The notes under the pieces were generated by a model. That model did no database searches. It was not told the origin of the DNA and worked only from the letters and a program-made list of their open reading frames with translations. 64,000 nucleotides of DNA from Lycorma delicatula (taxonomy: Eukaryota > Arthropoda > Insecta > Hemiptera > Fulgoridae): positions 197,172,034 to 197,236,033 of the forward strand of contig NC_134456.1 in the NCBI RefSeq assembly GCF_047948215.1, in the 5' to 3' direction. This document shows positions 36,212-48,800 of the stretch, piece after piece. Numbering within the stretch: the first letter of the stretch is position 1; every line of letters begins with the position of its first letter. Both the position numbers and the translations under genes were made by a program.

Positions 36212-37338
36212 AATTATCTTTTATTGGTGCAAAGAAAAAAACTTATATACAAAATTTATAATCCAAAATAATATTTCTTTCAAAGTTATGGGGTCTGATT
36301 CTGAAAATTATACTCAGTTACATTACATAATTTAGAAATCAGCAGATTTCATTTTTAAAATCAGTTTTATTATATATATATATATAAACATGAAAGATAC
36401 TAAGATATAAAACCTTTATAAAAATACTCTTGAGGTCATTTTACTTAATAATAAATGACAACAAAAGCTGTAGATTGCTTTATTGGTCAAATTTTTAGTG
36501 AAATTATTTTAACTAAAACTGCTAACAAATAGTAATTGTTTCAGATTAGTAAACACCAGTAGGTTATGTGATGAAATGTTTTTTTAAATTATTTCTAAAT
36601 AAAATCTGATTTAGATTTCTCTACATTCTCAGATTTGCAATTTTTGAACTTACCAACAATTATCATAAGCAATTTTACCAACAGTTGTCATAAACAATTA
36701 GGACAACCAGCAGCAAATATACATACATATTTACCTAATTTCAGAGGCTTAGTCTGAAAATGTACAACAGTACACACTATCTTGAGATGCTTGATATACT
36801 AAGATTGATAATCATTTTTTTCCAGTGTGAAGTGTATAACGTGTTAAGTCACCTATAACCTAACAAGAATATTAAATTTGAAAGAGCAAACCCATATTCA
36901 GTATATTAAAGATTAAGTAAAATATAAAATATAATTAATGAAAATGACTAAAATGAAAGAAAAAAATAAAGTTTATCAACAAATTTTGATTAATTAAAAC
37001 ATCATCCAAGTCATATGGTATGTGAAATTAGAACTGCATTATCCATCCCAAATTTTCTGCATTATGGAATCAAATACAGCATTCTCAGACCACAACAGCT
37101 GACCTGTTTTATTGCTTTTAATTTATCACATGCCAAGTGCATATAATATTCTCTTATAATAATTATATCTCATAAAAATCCAAATATAAGAGATATAAGA
37201 AAATACTTGATACTTAAAATATAAGTAATTAATCAGTCTAGCTTTATATGTTTGACTCTGAAACTTGTTTAACCTATGAATAAAAGGGTCATAAATTTAA
37301 CAGAGAATGATAACTAAATTAATGAAAATTATTATCTA
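36212..37338. other. AT-rich sequence, no recognisable gene
   Basis: Contains a short TA microsatellite near 36371-36387. Nothing else is supported. Confidence 0.4.
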
Positions 37339-37350
37339 CTAGCTGTACCC

Positions 37351-37368
37351 GCCACGTTTCGCTGTGGC
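37351..37368 (-). other. Helitron 3' terminal hairpin
   Basis: Five perfect base pairs (GCCAC with GTGGC) enclose an eight-base loop, eight bases inside the 3' CTAG terminus. In Helitrons this hairpin marks the end of rolling-circle replication. Confidence 0.8.
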
Positions 37369-37418
37369 ACATTGTGGTTGCATGGATGAGAAATGAGAAA
37401 CAAAACAAAGCATACGTT

Positions 37419-38997
37419 TCATAGAAGTTTAATTTTGGAATACTTGTGGATATACAACATTTTTTGTTTTTCCACTGTCTGCGTAAATATAAAGGCTATC
37501 AGGTTTGCCGACTCAGGAACACGCACATACAGTTGTCCATATGAGTAGCAATCCGCATCTAAATCTAAACCACACCAATTCTGAAGATTGACCTTGAGCT
37601 TTATTGATTGTGATTGCAAATGCCAATCGAATTGGGAATTGCAATCTTTTAAATTGAAAAGGTGTATTGGTCGGGATCATGGGTATTCGAGGAATGAGGA
37701 CATCTTCACATTTGAAGAAAGGCCCTGTTAAAATTGTTGCTTCCACTACGTTATTCATCAATTTCTTAACTGCAAGTCGCAGAGTTTTGGCTGATTAATA
37801 TTCTGCAACAGGATAATTGGCACACCTATTTTCAATTTTAATATGTGTGGTGGGATCCCTGGCAGATAAAGTGAGTTTAAAAATTTTGTTGGATAATTAA
37901 CAAATTCATCTGCTTCCACAACAGTGTCTATCGACTTATATGTAATTTCCTCACTTTGAATGCTGGATTGAATAACATTATTAAGTTGATGGACATCTTT
38001 ATTCATTGCGGCAAGGATAGCTCATTCACTGAGCCAATCGTGATTTCTATGATTAATTTGAATATCAGGAAATACTTTTTCGATTAGTTCTTCTTTCGAT
38101 GTTACTAAATTACAAAAATTATCAGGAAATGATATTCGTCTAGACATCTCATCGACTGGTAGCTGTCCGTTTCCAATATCCAGTAACTGTCGTGAGAATA
38201 CCTCAGCTGATGGATCACTCTGCAACTGGACACGCATATTTGTAGTCAACTGCAGTGTACGTATGTATCGCAACAATGTTGAATATTTCAGGCAAGCATT
38301 TATTTCGTCTGCTGGTGTCGATCGAGAAATTACAGGCAATGTTTGCCTAAAATCTCCTGCGAGCAATATCAAAGCATTCCCGAATGGATGAATGTTTCCA
38401 CGCAAATCTCGTAACGATCGATCAAGAGCTCTAAGCGATTTTTTATGTGCCATCGTGCATTCATCCCAAACGATGAGTTTACATTTTTGTAATATTTTTC
38501 CCATACAGGATGCTTTGGAAATATTGCACGTGGGAGTCTTGATGATTTGCATGTTTAATGGCAACTTCAGAGCTGAATGCGCAGTCCTTCCACCTGGTAA
38601 CAATGTCGCAGCTATTCCAGACGTAGCAAGAGCTAAGGCTATGTCATTTTTTGATCGAACCGTTGCTAGAACCAATCTAATGAGGAATGTTTTCCCAGTT
38701 CCTCCTGGCGCATCCAAGAAGGTCCCCCCCAACTTCGTCATTTATCATTTGCATTATGCGATCATAAATGCCTTTCTGTTCACGCATTAATTTGGGAATG
38801 TTTGATTGGACATATGACTGAAGATCACTAATGTTGTAACTCTGTTCACGGCGTAAATCCACATCAAATGAAGGAATCGCAGCTCGGGTGGGTGCTGGTA
38901 TTCCCAATTGACTAAGAACTTTATTTGCAATAGCTAAGCACTTGTCTTCAATATTTATCAATGCTTCGTTGTAAATGCCTTCTGTAAATTCAGACAA
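37419..38997 (-). pseudogene. Helitron PIF1-like helicase, broken
   Basis: Minus-strand frames overlap in order and encode the C-terminal helicase of a RepHel protein. First, 38997-38677 has an upstream segment (YVQSNIPKLMREQKGIYDRI). Next, 38741-38022 has Walker A APGGTGKT, Walker B VWDECTMAHK and LLAGDFRQTLPV. Then 38006-37758 and 37761-37513 carry PPHILKLKIGVPIILLQNI and LAFAITINKAQGQS. A short end near 37560 shows DADCYSYGQLYV. Damage: a frameshift near 38700, a nonsense TGA near 38020 (within LSE-stop-AILAAMN), and frameshifts near 37765 and 37590. The family protein is over 1,000 residues with an N-terminal HUH Rep domain; that part is absent. Confidence 0.9.
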
Positions 38998-39194
38998 AAG
39001 TGAATATTTAACCTAACAAAGGATTTTTTGGTCATTATGTAGGGATATTATTTTCTGTGTATTTGGTTATTTCGACTTTTTTTGTTTGCATAGTCTTAAG
39101 TCTATCTGGGCTATAAGAAAGTTGGGTGTTTTAATTTATTTACTGTAAGTCATCCTTCTTGGTGCTTTTCTTTTTGTTTTGTTTTTTTTTTTTA

Positions 39195-39700
39195 TAAAAT
39201 ACAGATGTTTTAGCTGTTATAATTCAAAGAAATTTGTTACTTAATCAGTTGTGATTTTGTTTACATTGGCAACAGCCATATGAGCTCTTTGTGATTGGTC
39301 GTTGTGTTTGACAGCGGCCATCTTGCATTGATCTGATTGGTTTTCCTTTGTTTACATTTCCATCTGATTTATTAGCCTCTAATTTATTAAAAAAACTGTA
39401 CAAATTAAAAATAAATAGATAGATTTATTAAAAATAGATGAAAACAATCTTTGATGCGGGTTATATATTGTGCTAAAAATTTTTTTTATTGTGTTTTAAA
39501 AAAAAAATAAAATACAGATGTTTTAGCTGTTAAATATAATTCAAAGAAATTTGGTCGTTGTGTTTGACAGCAGCCATCTTGCATTGATCTTTTATTTACA
39601 TTTCCAAATTAAAAATGTACAAATTAAAAATAGAAATATAGATTTATTAAAAAATAGATGAAAACAATCTTTGAAGCGGGTATATATCGTGCTAAAATTT
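39195..39700 (-). repeat. Tandem duplication in the Helitron 5' leader
   Basis: Units at about 39195-39480 and 39500-39700 share AAAATACAGATGTTTTAGCT, TTGTGTTTGACAGC(G/A)GCC, CATCTTGCATTGATCT and GATGAAAACAATCTTTGA, in the same order and orientation. The first unit is longer, with about 70 extra bases in its middle. Confidence 0.8.
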
Positions 39701-39772
39701 GAGCTTAACGCAGAACATTTTGAGTTTTTGAAGCGTACACAAACGAACTTAACATTTTTATATATATATAGA

Positions 39773-42573
39773 TTTACTTTGGCAATCATATGTATAAGTT
39801 GTATAGTACTAAATTTAAATTAAATTATGTGCTGTTAAATGAAGTAAATCACAAAAATGTAAAATATACAAGGGGTATTTGAAGAATTATTTGAGCAGGA
39901 TTTGTAGTATTCAGGGAAATTACAATTAATTTGTTTTTAATTAAAGGAAATTTGAAGAAGTTAACATTAATGAAGTCCTAAAGTTTAAGGTTTAAATCTG
40001 CTGAATATATTTAAGTACAATTCTAATTTTAAAAATTGACTAACTGATGTACAAGTTTAGACTGGAGAGAACTAAAACTAGATCTGAAATTTGATCCCTA
40101 GTATAAATAAAATTCCAAAGGAATCCAATTCATGAAAAACTTTATTTAATCATTAATTATTGATGAGAGGCTTTATTTATCATATATAAAGAGTACATTT
40201 GACACCTAAGTTTCATATGGTAGGAGCTCTTTAAAAATGTGGAGTGCAGTATTTGTAAACAGAAACAAACTGCTGAAAAATGAAAGTTTGGACACTATTT
40301 CAGATATAATCAGGAACACAAGTATAATCAAAACAAAGTATTTATTTTTAATGAAAAGAACTTAGTTTAATGAATAGAAAAAGTTGAATTAATTTAAAAT
40401 TATCTCTACATTTATTTTAAGAAACAAACATTTTTTTGTCATTTACTTATTTTAGTATGCAAAAAGAGAGATAATTCCAAATCTTCCTAAAAAAGAATCC
40501 TGCAGTATAATTTAATTTTTACAGTAACCTAATCTTTTAGAAACAGAGCAAAAGTAAAAAGAAAAAGTTGTTTTTAAGGAGTAAAAACAATGTCTTTGAT
40601 AGACATCAAAAATGACCAACTTATGGATATTTTTTGTTGTTACAAAAACAACAAATATAACATTTAAAGTAATTGTAAACAATACGAATATCATATTATT
40701 TTTACAACTCATATGCCATTTGATGTCATTAACTGTTATGTTAGAAAAAAAATTATTTCTAGTTTAGACCACAAATTAAACATCCAGGCAACTCAAGAAA
40801 TAATTACTTAATAAAAACGCTCTCTTCCGGTATGCTAAAACTGGATCATAAATTTCTCTTCCATTTTTAATTTAAAAATCAGTAAGTGGTCACACTGCCT
40901 CCAACCAAAAACAAACACCCTTCAAGACTTTTAGCCATATTGAATATAACATGAATTGTTATGAAACATGCATTAATACTTTGAACAAAAAGTATACAAC
41001 AGATATTATCTAAAAAATATTTCATTATTGATTATAAAACATAAATTAGTAGTTTTGTTAAAAAAAGCTAATGTGTTTAATTATTTTATCTTTTCATACT
41101 ATATGTGGAATTGAATATGTAATAATAACACGAGGATAAATTGTTACGTGTAATACAAAATTTTTATACAAACAAAGAGCAATTATTATTCTTTGATCAG
41201 AGGTTCTTAAAAATACTATGATACAAGTAAAGATATTGTAAAACAATATGAGAAAAATCTAAATAATTAGAAAAAGACTATTTTTATTGGTAGAGTTACT
41301 TCCATAGTGAATTTAGTATGAATATAGATATTTAAAATTTTCATAGCTTGTTTTCAAGTATATATTGTTATTTCTTTAATATTTAATAGTACAATAATTA
41401 TCCAAACCGCTAATAAAATAATTAAGTTTAAACATTTGTAAAACGGTCCAGAGTTTTATAATGAAATTCCAAAAATTTTCATAAATAAGAAGTCTCAGAT
41501 TATTTCCTAGTTCTCCTGTTGAATGATCATCCTAGGACTGAGAACAACCATCAGTAGTATATGACTAGAGACGACTATTCTAGTTTTACTAGTTATAATT
41601 GAAAAGCATTCTTTGTGTCTTTAAGTTTAGTTCATATCGGACTGTAGTACGTTATTCAGTTACTCAGAATACTAAACTAAAAAAATATAATCCTTACAAA
41701 GGTAATATCATTTTTCAAAATCCTTTTTAATTCAAAAATCATAAATGTCCATTTAAAACAACTTTCTAGATTGTGATCAAACCCTATTTTCATGAATACT
41801 GCCATGTTCCTAAAACTTCAAGTAGTGACAACCTTATTTTCTGCGGTCCTGATCAATGCAGCAACATACTTCAGATGATAAGTATTCATTAGAGTGGATG
41901 AATAAGTGAGGGTGTTGTGAAAGAATTAGATAATCTTTATCCTATAAAGGATTATATTCTATAATCAGTATAACAATATAAACATTATAAAGCATTAATT
42001 AATTATCCTCTACACATTCTTTCCAATTATCACTTTTATAGATGCAATCAGATCCTGCTAGTTTCTCCACACTGAGGATATCAGGAAGAAGAAACATTAC
42101 CTGCAACACGTAGGGACCAAATATAAGACATAAAGGACACAGCTACACAAAATATAACAGAATAAGGGAAACCAAAAAGACAGAACCAGAAAAGACGAAA
42201 GGGTTCACTGGATAAATGTCCAGGAAAGTCCTATCCTACTCCATTCCAATCGTCTGCTCCATTCCCCCTGACACAATGAGATGTTAAAGATCAAGGATAA
42301 CCACTGGCATTTTAATCTTTATATCTGTTGGGGGATCTGCTTATAATCTGAGTTATATATTTCAATTTTTCTGGTAAAAAAGACGCCCAATGAGCACACC
42401 ACCGTAGGATGATATCAAGTCCAATAACTTCAAAGCTATATGGTTATGTTTCCAGTATCACGATCAACTTATAATTTTGATGACAAGGAAAAAAAAAAGG
42501 ATTAAAAAATATTTACTTTTTTCTAATTAACAAACAACTAACACTGTGCAGATAAAAAATGTAAATAAATAAT
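39773..42573. other. AT-rich sequence downstream of the MKRN2OS-like gene
   Basis: No coding feature recognised. It should contain the 3' UTR of the minus-strand gene ending at 42574; a minus-strand ATTAAA lies near 42316 but cannot be assigned as its poly(A) signal. Confidence 0.35.
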
Positions 42574-42829
42574 TCAGAAAAGTGAATTGATTGTTGCAGA
42601 AACAGATGACAAATTCTTAGATGATTTAGAAGTGCGACACACATAATATCCACTGTCTTTAAGACGTCGATACAAAGCTATATATTTACAAGCAACTGTA
42701 GCTCTGGGTGATACAAATGCTTCACAGAATTTCACTCGACTTACAGCAGCTTCACTTAAGTTTCCATCACGTAAGCATCGTAAAAATGCAAGAACAAATG
42801 TATAACAATTAAAGGTTTCTTCATGATAT
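42574..42829 (-). CDS. MKRN2OS: MKRN2OS-like coding exon 4
   Basis: The acceptor TTTTTACAG precedes 42829. The first base completes an Arg codon split with exon 3. The exon encodes the conserved NCYTFVLAF core and the C-terminus; the stop codon is 42576-42574. The final 20 residues are Ser-rich and probably not conserved. Confidence 0.85.
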
Positions 42830-45800
42830 CTGTAAAAATAATGCACACCATCAGTTACTGAAACAAATAATTTAAAATAAACAAATTGTAAGTCATACAG
42901 AACTTCTGACTTATTGTTTTTCTCACATCATCCGAATGAGATATCTTTGACATAGCTGATTAAGTAGCAATTCCCCAGCAATTAAGAATGTTAATTTGAG
43001 TATAAAATTTGTATTATTATATGAACCACAAAAAAAGCAAGCTACATTTGTTAAGAATAATCTTAAAATGTGTCATTAATACATTATTTTTAAATTCTAT
43101 TGCAGAAACAGATTTATATCAATACTAAATAATGTAAAAGACTTTTTTTTTATTAGTAAGTGCACTATTTAGTGCACTTTTTATTTCACTTACAAGCAAG
43201 TAAAAAAATATTTCATATAAAAAAAGTAAATAAATAAATGAAACAAGATGATTTAATACTGCACAGATAGTAATTACTAATGATACAACCTAGATAAGCA
43301 GAATTAGGAAACACAGTGACCAATATAAGAAGTACCATGGGCAAATAAAGGAATATAAGCTATCAACGTAACCATTAACATAAACCTCCATAGCAATTGA
43401 GATCTCAGTAAACACTGCAAGAAATGCATAGATTAACAGTTGGTTATCTTCAATGGTTTCATAAATTATATGAACAACAGTTAAACATCAGTTCAGATAG
43501 TAAATATATTATTTTTCATTAAACAGCTGTTGCAAATCATACACTAAGATTTTAGATTTGTTATATCCTTATTATCATCACTCACTATCTAATGAAGAGT
43601 CATACTTAAAAATAGATTTCGTTACATGAGCGTTATATTTATACAATTTCTGGACATTAATATGTTTAAAAGACAAAATCATATTTTCTGAGAATCTCTT
43701 AAGACTATTATTTTAACGTAAGTAGTAATGATAGAAATGCTCCATTATAAAGAAGTATATTTTATAATAATAAAATATAACCTTTTCCTAATAAAATTTC
43801 CTGAATTTTTTGTTTTGTTACCCTTGGGAGCCAGCTGGTCATTTTAGTCTGTTATTATAAATGCAGTTTCCACTTAATGCACCTGTTTATTTCCATTGGT
43901 TTCCCTGCTTATTTCTGTTTGTTTTTGTTTAAAATTACAAATAAAATACATTTTAACATTTGCATTAAACAAGCTTTGCAGAATATAAGAAACAAAAAAA
44001 AGAAAATTAAAATACATTAAGCAATTTCATCTTGAAATACATATGAATGGATACAAATATCAGAAGACATTCTACATTTCTTTATTCCAGAATTTTTTCT
44101 CACATAGTTAAGATAAAAATGCTTTATACTCTGAAAACTACATTACTTTAGAATATAAAAATATTAGTCACAAAGAAAAGCTACAGTTCTCTGAAAAGTT
44201 AAATATTAATTGATTTAGCATCTAGAAAAAAAACTTTGTTTTACTAAACCTGGCAATGTTGAAGCGCTGAACTATCTGTGGATGACATGACAAAAGTTAG
44301 TTTCAGTGTCAAAAAAAAAAAAAACTAGATTAAACTGTTTTATTTTTCACAGTTAAACAAATTTCATTACTTTAATAAGATATTCTATTATGTAATTTTG
44401 TTTGATTATTATCAAACAAACAATTAGTAATCAACTACAAAAGGCTGAAACAAATTTGTTTGCTTTCTTACAGTAATTGCAAATTACTGTGAAAATCTCT
44501 ATAAATAATCAATTATGAAAAGAGTAAGAACAACAATTTAGTCAATAACTCAATAATTTTTAAATACCATCTGTACATAAATTCATCCCTGCAACTTAAC
44601 TTTTGATACACCTATGAAGTACACTACTATTTGAATGCATTATATTTTATTAACTTTAATTCTATCTTAACAATTTATTTTACTCTTTTATAATAATTGG
44701 AGCAAAAATAATAATTTAAACATACTTCTGAGCATTCAAAACAACAAGCAATTAGGAAAAATCAAGATATCTGAAATATAATACCTATAATATAATTTTA
44801 GAAACAAATAAAATTTCAGATGTTTTGTGGCAAATTTTTTAGATTAAAATTATTTGAAAATGATTAACATGCAAAAAATATGATTTAAAATCTAACTTAT
44901 GGTGACTAAACTTATCACAAAATGCATAAATATATGTAATTTATTTTATCATTTTTGGATAAATGAAGACAAGTACAGACTGCAGGAATAAAGTGATATT
45001 GAAACAGGGAGGAAAACTTGTAATGAACTGGTTTGAAGTATTTAGACTGCATACAAATGGTTAAGACATAATAATACAAAATATTATACCTTTGTGGAGT
45101 CCAACAATCCTGTCGTGCAACAGTTTCTAAAACTGAATCCCACACTTCTATCCATGGCTCAGAAGTTAATTGGCTAACTACAAGGCACTGATTCCATGAT
45201 GATGTTTTATCTCTATGCAATCCACCTCTGTCAAACTCTACTACCTGACCGTTTGATGTAGTAACACCAATATGCAAATCCATTGAAACATTATAATTGC
45301 TGAAAAGATTATTAATATTGTGTATAAGGAAAAAAATATATATATTTTTTTTAATCAGAATAATTAAACAAAATTTCAGTTAAAAAATTACATCATTACA
45401 AAAATATTAATATAGAAAGAAAAGGTGTTAATTTAATTAAAGGCCCATTTATAACTACACAAAAATGTTTTATGATTTGAATCATAATTCTTTAAAAGGA
45501 TAGAATATTGCTACTGTATTCTACCTCTGCCTTGATTATTGAACTAAATCAGACTAATCCACAATTTAGTTTTAAATAATGGCAAAATTATACAATTTTT
45601 TTCTTTGGTACCAAGTAAAGTTCATCATTAATCAAACGTGTTTTATATTCTGATGAAATTATGTTATTTTTCTTAACATTAATATTTCCAACTTTAGTGT
45701 AAATAAGATTACCACCTGAATAGTTTCTCAGTAATCACGAAACTATTTTATTTCTGAAGCACATTTCTACTGAAGGCAATAACTGTAAAACTATAATGAA

Positions 45801-48800
45801 TTTGGAAGATATAATATATATATATATATATATATACATTGTTACCACATATATGCTTAATTTAATATTGATGGTATAGCAACTCAGATGCCAACGGGTG
45901 CAGAGTATACAGACGCGCTGATACAAGCATCATTCCCACCACGCAGTTCTCCCACCATAGCGGCGCTGCAGCCCCCACCATTCTCATGCTCCAGAAAAAG
46001 AGCATGCACAAGAGTGAATTTTAAATTCTTCATCGACCACCACCTGGAGAAGGCCAAGAAGAAGATAGAAGAAGTTCCCTGGCCGGCTCAACATGAGACC
46101 TCCCGGCAGATGCCAACATCCCCGCCGGAGCAGCAGTGTTGGCCGGCTTGCCAAGGGAGTCACTGGACACAGACGCTACTTTCCTACTCTAGCTTCAATC
46201 ACTCTGGCCGGCAGACTCAGCAGCAGTGGTCGGCCCAGCATGGAATCGCTCGGGGAGAACTGCCTTAGCCACACCGGCAAAGGACGACCAATGCCGACCC
46301 AACACTGCGAGGCTCCGAGAGCCACCACTGCCACACTGTAGTGGGGACTCAACTGTCACTGAGGGAAAGCCCGGTTGGACTTCAATGGACCAGCCGCAAC
46401 TCCCCAACTTCACCGGAGACCAGCTTCTGGACCCAACAGCTCTTTTCAGAGCTAACCCAAAAAACGGCCCTTTTCAGGGCCACAACAAGGTTATGGATTA
46501 CAAACCATCGAAGCCATTGAACAACAACAGCTCTTCTCAGGGTTACCCTAAGGTTAGTAATTATGACAAGCTGTCGAAATCAATATACAACAAAAGCGGC
46601 CCTTTTCAGGGCCACCATATGGTTAATAAGTGCCACATGCCGTCGGCATTGCATGCTGTCAAGCAATTCGGCAACAACATATATGCATGACTTGATCCCT
46701 GTTAGTCAACATCATAAAAAAAAATTTCAAATATATGATTTATTAGTGCTACATTATACAAAATACTTAACTAGCAAAGAGTAGCAGCAACTTTATAATA
46801 AAATTACTGTCATACAACAAAAATTATAATATAACAACATAATATAAATGCAAAACCAGTTTGTTACATCATTAAAAATGAATTACATTACATAAGAAGA
46901 ATAACAATGAATAATTATTTGCAATTAAAAAGGTAATATAACATACTTGAGAAAATCACCATTTGTTGGTTTTATGACAACAGAACATGGATGCTGAACT
47001 GCTCGCACAAAAGGATATGGAACCCTGCAAAAAAAAAATGAGAAGAAAATATTGAAATACAAGTTTTTTAAAAAGTAGCTACCCACAATCTTCTACAAAA
47101 CTAGAAAGTAGATCTTAACAACAATTACGACAAATGCCGCAACACAGTCTTTATTTGAAAAATATGTATTTTTATTGTGCAGTACCAAACTGAGCCAACA
47201 AAAATTTTAAATAAAATCTTGCCGAACGTAATTTTAAATAAATCTTTCAAACATATAGAGATGGCTTCTTGTATTACATTTAATTGATCCGCGAGTTGTT
47301 GTTGCGTTTGAGCATCATCCCCATCCAACAATGCTTGCAATTCGCTGTCTTCAAACTTTTTCGGTTTCTCACAGTAAAATCACCAGTTCTGAATTTTTTA
47401 AACCACTCTAAGCACTGTGATTTACCAAGAGCATGCTCACTGTTAGCTTCGACAAGCATTCGATGCGATTCTGCAGCAGTTTTCTTTAAATGGTAACAGA
47501 AAATCAAAGCTTTTCACAAATTATAGTTTATAGGCACAAAACTCGACATGTTCAACGCTAATTAAAGCTATTCAGTTGTATGAAACTAGTATTGTTGTGA
47601 GTTGAAAATCTTTGTCAACTGTCAAAGAAAGAAAATAGCACGAATGATGCGGTTTGACGGTAACTACATTGACAACTAGGGCCATCTATGGGCAAATTCC
47701 AGTTTCATATGTAAACACCTGGTACAGTAAGTAGAACAAAATTCAGAATAGAAGGTACAATCAAATTAAAAGGCATTTATTTGTTTTGGGATTGTAAAGA
47801 AATTCTACTGACAGAATATCAGAATATATTTACATACAGTCTGTGACCACTCTATCAACGATAGACCAATTTTTGTTTTATTTTTTTTATTTGTGAGATT
47901 CTTACTAAGTTTCAGAGGTCAACCTGGAATAAATAGTGCAAAGTGCTAAAAAAAAGATACTTTTTCTTTTACAAGACAATAGGCAACCCCAACAGTTGCA
48001 GAAAAAGCTTTACTTGAGCAACTGAAGTAGAAGATTTTCAATCATCATTCATAGCCAATCACATTCTGAATTTGTGATTACAATTTCTTCATCATAATAA
48101 AGTTTTGGCTGATTACCTATAATCTTGAAACCAATGAAGAGCCCATGGATAAAGTTTATTAACTAACTAGTTACTCTGACAACAGAATACTTCAACTATG
48201 GTGAACAAAAGCTGTTCAACAAAATTGCAGACAAAATAGTTACTACTCCGCCTGTGATCAATATGAAACTTTAAAAAATATCATCTATTAAAGATAACAT
48301 GATTTGAGTATAGATCAACAAAAGAATCACCTAAACCTTTTCATTAATAAAACAACCACAAAATAATTTATGAACCATTTAAATTTTCTTGAAGGAAAAT
48401 CTTTCAAAATATAAAGAAGTGCAACAGGGATTTGTGAATTTGGAATAAATTCAAATACATTCTCTTTAGTTTCTAAGTTTATGCACAGACATCCAAATTC
48501 TAATGATGGATTTATTTTGCAAAAATAATTAATTTTCACTATCATGAATTTAATTATATACAAAACCTTTTAGTACTACCTATAAAGTCTTTCAGTAGAC
48601 TTTTAGAACTTTATGACATTGTGCAGCCAATATTTATGACCTTGAAGAATAATATTTTAACATACTATTTCCACTATTAAAATTATATTAATGTTTTACT
48701 TAATAATTTACATTAATATTACTAATAATTAAGAGTAGAAAAAATTGATCCAATCCCATCTACAAGGTTATTTTTTTTTCAAATGATAAATTAAAATAGA

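Larger units (their letters stand above)
37339..39772 (-). mobile_element. Helitron with both termini, lacking the Rep region
   Basis: On the minus strand the element begins TCTATATATATATAAAAATG (from 39772) and ends CTAG (37342-37339), followed by T, and an A precedes the TC start. These match the rolling-circle Helitron rules: 5' TC, 3' CTRR, insertion between A and T. A hairpin GCCAC/GTGGC (37351-37368) lies eight bases before the CTAG. The interior encodes a broken PIF1-type helicase; no HUH/Rep motif was found in the 2.4 kb. It is therefore a deleted, non-autonomous derivative. The 5' leader carries a tandem duplication. Confidence 0.85.

Noticed and set aside
45888..46268. Host coding exon on the plus strand
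   Set aside because: It lies within an intron of an opposite-strand gene, overlaps other open frames, and has composition unlike the confirmed exons.
48327..48563. 78-codon minus frame in the first MKRN2OS-like intron
   Set aside because: Sequence suggests no known domain and no splice sites frame it; probably chance or an unrecognised repeat.
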